From assembly GCA_922989275.2 (NCBI GenBank), contig OV277872.1, positions 33,521,619 to 33,585,618 of the forward strand: DNA of 64,000 nucleotides. Reading direction: 5' to 3'. Shown here one piece after another: positions 47,101 to 56,100 of this stretch; position 1 is the first letter of the stretch; each line of letters begins with the position of its first letter. Under the pieces are notes generated by a model. The model had not been told where the DNA came from. It made no database searches and saw only the letters and a program-made list of their open reading frames with translations. The DNA is from Gari tellinella. Lineage: Eukaryota > Mollusca > Bivalvia > Cardiida > Psammobiidae. The position numbers and the translations under genes are program-made.

Positions 47101-50100
47101 GAAAACAACGTTTTTCCGAAAATTTGGTGTTAATAGAAATGCTTTTAATGTCATCTTTTCGTTATAAATTTTAATACAGATGTTTTATTAGACAATAATC
47201 TTACGCGTAGTACAAATTTTGAGGCGATAGCTTATAAATTGTTAGTTTAGCGAGGTTTTGAAAATGAGAGAAAAACGTACTTTTTCGTTTACCTACGAAG
47301 TTTGGTGTTTAATAGAAATGCTTTTAATGTCATCTTTTCATTATAAATTTTAATACAGATGTTTTATTAGACAATGATCTTACGCGTAGTACAAAATTTG
47401 AGGCGATAGCTTATAAATTGTTAGTTTAGTGAGGTTTTGAAAATGAGAGAAAAGCGTATTTTTTCGTTTACCTACGAAGCTTGTGTGTGTCTATATTTCT
47501 CTGCCACTGTCTGTTTGCCTCTTGTCTGTCTCTCTGTCTGTCTGTTTTTCTCTTATTTCTGTCTGTCAGTCTCTCGCTTCGTCTGGTCTGGATTACAACT
47601 GTTTGCAATTGCAATAGTCATCATGTTACTGGTATTCAGTAATGAGAGGGTTAATCCAGTCACAGTGTTGTGCCTAGGTCCAAAATTTTGGGGGACACGG
47701 TGGCGCGCTGTCAAAAATTTTGGGGGACATTTGAAATTTTTGGGGGTCACACTAAAATAGCCTTTAAAAACATGATAGGCTTTCCTTTAAAATAGAATTA
47801 GTGTTTACGATATTGAACATGTTTACTGCGTCTAGTAGATTTTCGGTAATCCGGTAAGGCTTTTACACGACGGGAAAACTGATGTTCGTCTATTTTTAAA
47901 TAACTTGTAATGATTGTTTTGGTACATACAAAGTTGGAAGAGTTTGATCAGCACGTTGTTTAGATGGGGGTTTCATTCATCAGGTGTCACGCTTCGCGTT
48001 TCGTCTGCTCTTTCCTCTCCAATCCGACGAGAAGTGAAGTCAAGTCATGCGTAATTTGACTGGTTATCGGGTTTTACCAATAGCCATTTAACTGCATTGG
48101 CATATAAACCGCGCACAGTCTACCTTTTATTAATAAAGGATAGTAAATCGGCGGAAAGGATAGTTGTAATTGTAAGACTGGTTATCGGGTTTTACGTAGC
48201 CATTTAACTGCATTGGTATACACACGCGCGCACAGTCTACCTTTATTAATGAAGGATAGTAAATCGGCAGAGAGGATAGTAAATAGAGCAAAGGTACGGA
48301 AGACGAAAATTGCGCCCGTACGCCCGCGCCGTTACGAATTTTAAGGGTCCAAGTAAAAAATATTGCGGGAATCCCGCAATGCCGCGCTCTAGGTGCAACA
48401 CTGCAGTCATCAACCAAACCAGGTGCATTGATGTTGGGTTTTTTTCTTTCTTTTTTTTTTTTTCAATTCAATTCTATTATCTTTATTTTTTGTGATTTGT
48501 ATAATATATAAAAATCATGCGGTTACAGAAGTCAAAAACACATGTTCAAGTTACACGCACGGGTAGCATTGATCTTTTTTATTAAAGAGGAAACCCCCTG
48601 GTGTCCAGTTCCCTAACATGCACTTCATAGATAATCGGCATGTTCAAGAAGCATGGACTTCATGCTGGGAGAGTTTTATGACGCTTATAAATGGCCTGCT
48701 AATTGTGAACGGTTACGTAATGTGTCACATTCCTTTGTGATGTGTAATATGGTTGACATGTAGTTTACAGATGAATAGCCCCAGTTCATTATTTAACCAC
48801 ATTTACTTGATGATTTTATTCTTAAATAAACGTCTATTACCTTTGTAGGTCATCATTACTTTTTTCGCTTCAAGAAAACCCCTGGTATTTTTACAACCGA
48901 AAGATAAGTGTCACGGCTTTATATCAAGACCTTTTTTTAATATATATATATATATATATATCGGACGAAAATTATGGATTAAATTCAAGTTTTTGAAACG
49001 GGACGTTGTATTTATTTCGCGATCGCCTGCTCTCGTTTATCGACTATTTCATTTGGCAATCGCTCTTTAACTCGCCATAAAATTTGTTGATTTCAAAAAT
49101 AAACACTGGCATTTTCTACAACTGAAAGAAAATTTCTTAGCTGTCCTTTAAGACCATTGTTATGGAAATCGGCCTAAAATTGAGGATTTTATGAAAGGTT
49201 TTGTAACAGGACGCGATATATTTTTGAGCGAGCGCTTGCTCCCTTTTATCGGCAAATTCATTTGGTAACCGCTCTTTAACTCGCCATAAAAATGATCAAA
49301 GTAAAAATTAGATTATGTTATTTTCACAAGTGAAAGATAAATATCTTAGCCTTCTTTTAAGATCATTATAATGAAAATCGGGTAAAAATTAAGGATTTTA
49401 TGTAACTTAAACTAACAGTAGGTAACCATTCAACACGATAAAAAACGCGATAGCCCGCTATCGGCGTACCGGTGCAGTTGAATTTATCAATTATCGATCG
49501 ATTAAGCGTTATCGCGCATACAGGTATTGGACGACAACATTTTCGGGAAAATGCAGATTTGTGTATATGATTCTTCTCCAGGGTATAATTCCTCCATGGT
49601 AGTTACACCAAAGAATTAGGCGCCGACATAAATGAGAAAATGTTGGATTTGTTCCGTAAACTCACTCTTATCTGGAGGCCTGCTAAACTCAGCATAGTCA
49701 GCAAATAGAAACTTTACATGGAATGCTGATGCGTATAATTCTGTCTGTCTACAAACACAATTTTGCAGAAAGCTTTTGTTTCTAAAAGTTAACTTTGCAT
49801 CGATGAATGCAAGTTTTCGACAACGGTGATCACAGGGAACCGGCTCATAATCAAAGTGCACTATGTATTCTCTTTTCCAGACCTACGTCATACACCCTTC
49901 ATTCGGCATCCCTCACTTTGTTTACACTTAGCGAGCACGCGCACTCGGGGACAACAAACCCGAAATCTACATAAGCTTATGCAGCGGGGCGTTAAATCTC
50001 ATTCTTTTTTACGCGTTATTACCTGTAATAAGAAAAACGAAAAGGGAGGATAGGTCCTATAAATACTAGGAAGGTCTTACATAAGTTGCAAAAGCGGGAT

Positions 50101-53100
50101 TTTACCGAAAAATAGAATTAAATGCTTTTTTAAAAGCGAGAGTCCTATCACACTTGGACTCCCCAACACGGCAACAGGTGGTTGTCAATAAGATATAATA
50201 ATGTATGAATGATTAAAAATAAATGCCGTGTACGTTGAATTTATTCCTTATTCTGAACTCTTGTGCTGACATATCAAATTTCACTTATTTTTTTAGAGAG
50301 TAACGATACACCCAATTCCACCCGAATCCACCCAAAATCCACTTAATGAGAGAGAGAGAGAGAGGGGGGAAGAGAGAAGTATCTGCTCCGTAGTTCTAGT
50401 CATGTTCTTTGAGTTAAAAAAAAGTAAAATCTCTCGGCATTTCCGTTGAAACCTTTGTTGATTGTTGTCCTTCATTATTCTATTATTAATATGTAGATCT
50501 AGATTTACACTGATTAATTACAACCAATTACAATATATACAGAGATTCTAATTCAAATGTGTTTGTCAAATTAAAATGAGAATATTTTTATGCTAATCAT
50601 GCATAGCATGTACACGCATCTCATTTGAAATGGGTATATATTTAATGACAGTTGTAGATTACATATCTACAAGATTTCTAGATCTAGATCTAGATCTACA
50701 TGATTAAAATATGACTTTTAGATTCATTTTATAAATATAATTTATTACAGACTGCCATCAGAGAAGAGCAACAATATATTCATCAATATGACAGTAAATC
50801 TAATATTTATTAGACTAAACAGATCTAGAATGTTTATATGGGGATATTTCTGAAATTGAAGAAATAAGACATTTTACATCTTTCATTTACCCTTTAAATA
50901 TATGCTTAAAGTGTAAGAATAAATACATACACACAGAAGAATATATATATAAAAGATTATAGAAATATTTGCATTTTTATTTTTTTCTGCTTTGCAAGTA
51001 CATGTAGACGGGGATATTTACTACAGGGTTTCCTACAAGCTACACTTATTTGTTAATACATGTATGTACTTGTATATTCAATGAATACTATACATTTCAC
51101 TGAACCATTTCAGGTGTCTTTACAAAAGAAAATTTGAAGAATTATAGAAGCTTGGCAGCATTATGTATAATAGCTTCTTCAAGTCTGGTTGGTAATGTAC
51201 AGACTATTTTGAGCTAGGCTACAGGCAGGAGAGCAGTCTATATCTGTGATCCTTAAGTCTGATGTCAACATAGGAACCATACCATCCCTGTGTTGTTATG
51301 ATAAAAGAGGGGATAATTTCAACTGCCCATTGTGATTTTATAGCCAGATAAAATTAAGAATTGGATTACCCTGTCCCAAATATCTTGAAAATTATGAAGA
51401 TTGCCAAATATTTCCAACTGACACTAGTGTTTGCTGATTTTGATCTACAACTATTTATGTAATAAATAAGTAAAGAGAAATAGTTTGAACTCATTTTCTT
51501 TGTTTTTGTGAGGTAGTTTTAAATTTGCTAAGCAATTCATTTTTAACTGAATGCCATGGTATGTCAGGTACTGACTGTTGATGTAAATCCAATTGAAATA
51601 CAGGTTTTTCAAGTGAAAAGATGATCACTTTGTTTGCTTGCATATGTTTTATTTCATATCCATGCATGCCTCAATTTAATCAGCAATAAACTAGCAATTT
51701 TAACCACAATTAATCTTTAGAACCTTTAATGGTGTCCTTTATTATTTTACACATTATTTACAACTATATTGTACCTGTGAAGACTATATTATCCTACTGA
51801 ACAGTACAGACCTAAAAGAGCCCCCTGAATCTGGGTCTGATCTGCACTGGTTGTCCATTTATAAAATAAATGTACATGTCTTTTGGAAATGAAGCATAAA
51901 TAGTCAATTTTGTAGCCACTACTACTTGACCTCACATGCCAATCTCAAAAGGCAGGTGCATGGTTGCTGAATGTAAGATGGCAATAATGCATTTATTAAA
52001 TCTACAGCAGTTTTCTGCATAAGTTTCACCCAGCATTTAAAGAACCACCTGTATTTATGTTTACCATATGTTTTCTTTAGAGATGTCAATTATTACAGGA
52101 TTGACTGTAGATTAATGTACCATGGCTATACAGCCACTTGGCAATTTGTAATTGATAACACAGTACAACTACATGTATTTTTATTTTTCTAGACTTGTTG
52201 AAGCATGCAACCATGTTGCTTTCCCTGTAATTTGAAATTGAGACTGTTTATTGTTTTGGATACACAAGGAGGTTCTGAACTGACCAGCTTAATATAAATA
52301 TAGTCAATCATTTATTAAACAGTCACTTTATAGAATATCACAAGGCAATCTTAAACACAGATGGTTGTTTAATGCAGGATAAACTTGAAGAATGAAGAAA
52401 AACCCTATATGAGCTGCTGCCTTATAGCACCTGCATTAATTAAAAAAAACCTTTAACTTCAATTAGTAATATGTAGTCAGCCATTCATCAAGACTAATCA
52501 ATAGAAGATCACTATGCAATCTTAAGTACAGACGGTTGCTGTCTAAATTATGTTAACCCTGCTTTAAGCAGTCACCTGTATTCTAAAATATTTCTGCTAT
52601 TTCAATTAGTGATGATTTAATATAGGAGTTTTTACAAATAGACTAAAACTATTAGAATTCACAATTGCAAATTACTGTTTATTTTTTAATTTTGAAATTA
52701 CAAGAAATATTGTAAATATCATGATTTTTTTCTGCGTTCATTTTTCCTGAAAGATAGGAAATGATCATCAAATTAACTATGAATTGCTAGTATAATTCAT
52801 GTACATGTATTTATACATACCATTTTGTCAATCATTTTACATGTACATGAACATAAAAAAAAGGCATAACATCAACATGTACTTGGAATTGGAGTTCATC
52901 TGACCACAAAGATCGGTAGCACATTCCTATGAAACAGATCCTGGATCCATAAACATGTAATGCATCATTTTATGATAGTATGTTGATTTTATTTTGCATA
53001 ATTTACAATATTCAACAGTCAGACTTATATAAGGCATCCATTAAGTAGGTGACCCATTGGTTGTTTCAATATAAGACTGACTGTACTTATATTATGCATC

Positions 53101-56100
53101 CATTCAGTAGGTTACACCATAGGTTTGTTTTCAAATTAGGGGTCACCGGGTGTGAGAATAATAATTAAGCAGAAAGCTAGCTCCAGTAGGAGCTTTCTTT
53201 CTTCTGTTTTTTATCTTGCCATAATAACTTGATGAAACAATCACACAGATCTACTTCAATGAGTGGTCAACTAATAAATCAAGATTGACTGTACATATCA
53301 CAGGGTTCACCCTGGCTTAAAATTTTCTTGCGCCAGCACTTGCGCCAAATGAAAAAAGTTTGCGCCAAAATAATATTTTTGGAGCCAAATTTTTCGCCAT
53401 TTTTTTATGTATGTTATACATACATGGGATATTTTCTTGGACCCAAATAGGGAGATTTTGTCATTTTAATAGGGGGATTGGGGTGCCAAATAGGGAGCTT
53501 TTTTCGCCACACCTTTTTCGCGATTTTTTTTAAATCAGTGAATCTAGATAAGTCTATAGACCACTAAGACAGAGACAATTTTCACCCAGAGATATACTTT
53601 TTATAATACTGATTCTAGCATCTAGGCTGAAAATTAAGCAGAATACTCTTCAGGAGCATTCTGCTTCAGTAAAAGTTTAAGCCTGCTTTAAGCTAGATCT
53701 TACATCTGCTAGGATATAAGAACTATTTCTTATGGTTCTTATATATATTATTCATTCATGACTAGTAAAGGTAAACTGGAACTATATCTATTTTCTTGAG
53801 AGAATAAATGAAGTAGTTCAAATGGTCTAGATTTCTATCTATGGAGTAGATCTAGAAAGAGTAAGCAACTTAACAATCTGTTATTCATTAAATTATGCAA
53901 ACAGTATGGATCAAGATGAGACGCGCATCATCTTATATAGATACAAACTGTTTGACACTGATATTTTCTGAAAAAAAAATGCACAAAAATTAACTCAGAG
54001 AATTGTTGCAGGTGACAAAGGTTGCAGACGACAAATTCTGCAGACGATATTTACTAGCGCCATAAAGTGGGTGTGGTTTTAACAACGAAATAATGCGTCT
54101 TAATTTTCTACCGCGAAAACTGATTGCAACTCAATTTTACGAGCGTAATTGGTTGTAAAACCTAACTTAATAATTATACATTTGCACAAATCGTATGTAA
54201 CAAACAGAAGAATTTAGGTCCAATGTTTAATTTTAATTTATTGTTAGAAAACGGCGCTGGGGAATACTTTTTAGACTAACAAAATATACGTAGTTCTCGT
54301 AGCAAATGTTACGGCGCCCCGTCATTTTGTAACGGTATCATTTTCGAAGTATTTTGCTGTTACGTGAATATACAAAGTTTTTTTGTGGTGGAAATCAATT
54401 CATGAATGATAAATTCTGATCAGCTTTCATATAAAATGTGTGTTTGTCCAGAACTTACGGATAATTATCTGATTTTAATCCGACCCGTATCGGCGACATA
54501 GATCTTTATCCTTCGCATCACCGCTTCTAAAAATTGTCGTTGAAAAGGTCTCCGATTCGGGCCGAACCTGTCAATCACTTATTTTGATAACCAATTAGAT
54601 CTACAACATATTAAAAGCAAATTCGGCACGTGTGGTCAAACATTGTTTGGCAGCCTGCCATTACACATGCCGTTATCGACGATTGCGTAATGTGTTTACA
54701 CGCATCAGTAGCGTTTGGTGATAGGCTAAGCGTGTGTATGTATTAGTCGAACTCTGAAGCCAATTTTAGGATTTTTAGAGTCGGCGAGAAAATAAACTGT
54801 ACTATTATACGGCGACAATTCCGAAATTTCTCGGCGCCAAACACTTTCGCCGATTCGAAATTTCTGTCGCCAGAATTATTTTTTTTGCGCAAATGGCGCC
54901 GTTGGCGATGCCCAGCGGGAACCCTGTATCAGTCAAAGTGTGGCATGTTTCATATTCCTTGATAATATAGATATTCAAGGAATAATCATGTATAATATTA
55001 CTTAGAAAGCTTTGCATGTTTAGTTTTAACAGACATTGAAATAAAATTTGAATGGTCTTGTTACAGGGAAAGACTGATCAATCTCTGTGGATAAAAGTGA
55101 CTAACAGACTGAAACAGTTAAGGTGTCATGACCAGATTGGGCATTCACAATGGCTTGATTTTTTATTTTGAATTTTGTCAAGGTCTTTAAATAATAATTT
55201 TCTTGTGATATGACTCATGCATTCTCTTTTTTGACACTTGACTTTCAATTTGGCCAGACAGAAACGACCATTAATACATTACCAGCATTTCAAAGTGAAA
55301 AATTAGTTGACTAAGGAAAATTATATGGGAGGGTTCTGATGTATGAGAATCAATGATATAGATATTGGTGTTTTTACTAAATTAGGACAGGTAATATGGA
55401 TTTATTGATCGGTTATCATCACTAACAGTGGAGAAAAGGTTATTATTTCCTGTTTAAACGCAAACGCAAAGCACTAAAATGTAGAAAAGTACAACTTTGG
55501 GACAATCTGATAATTCATGGTTATCTTGGTGGCAAACAGCTTGGAGCCTGATCAGACGCTGGGTTACTCGGCGTCTGATCTGGCTCCAAACTGTTTGCAA
55601 TGGAAATAATAGATTTAGCTTAAACATGTTTATTTGGAAAGAATTACGGTTTTTCCACTGTAACAATTAACATCATTATAAACTTTTCCATCACACACAG
55701 CTGTCAGTGAGCACCATAGGTGTCAGGCTCCAAAAAAAAATTTTTTTTTTTTTTTTTTGGTGTAGAATCTAGAGATAGTGCTAGACACCTTATAACTTCT
55801 TCACGGACAGGGCGACCCTAACAGAGACGAGTCTGTCGTACTTTTTTCGCTTATCATGCAGAACTTCCAAATAATCACGGTTACGGTAGAAAGAGAAATG
55901 TTTTTTTCTTCACATTGAATACCAATTATACCGTCAATAGACACACGTTTCGTTTAACAATTTACCGTATCAAATCCGACCGTACCAATGCCAATGGTAC
56001 CGTCTGAGACAAGATTAGCCATGATGTTGCATGACAGGATGTAGTTTTAAATCTTTATTAGAGTCTCGTTATTATTTCGACATAAACTACATACATGTAC

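Noticed and set aside
47437..47760. 107-residue ORF with cysteine- and leucine-rich middle
   Set aside because: The middle comes from TCTGT-type simple sequence within a non-autonomous element.
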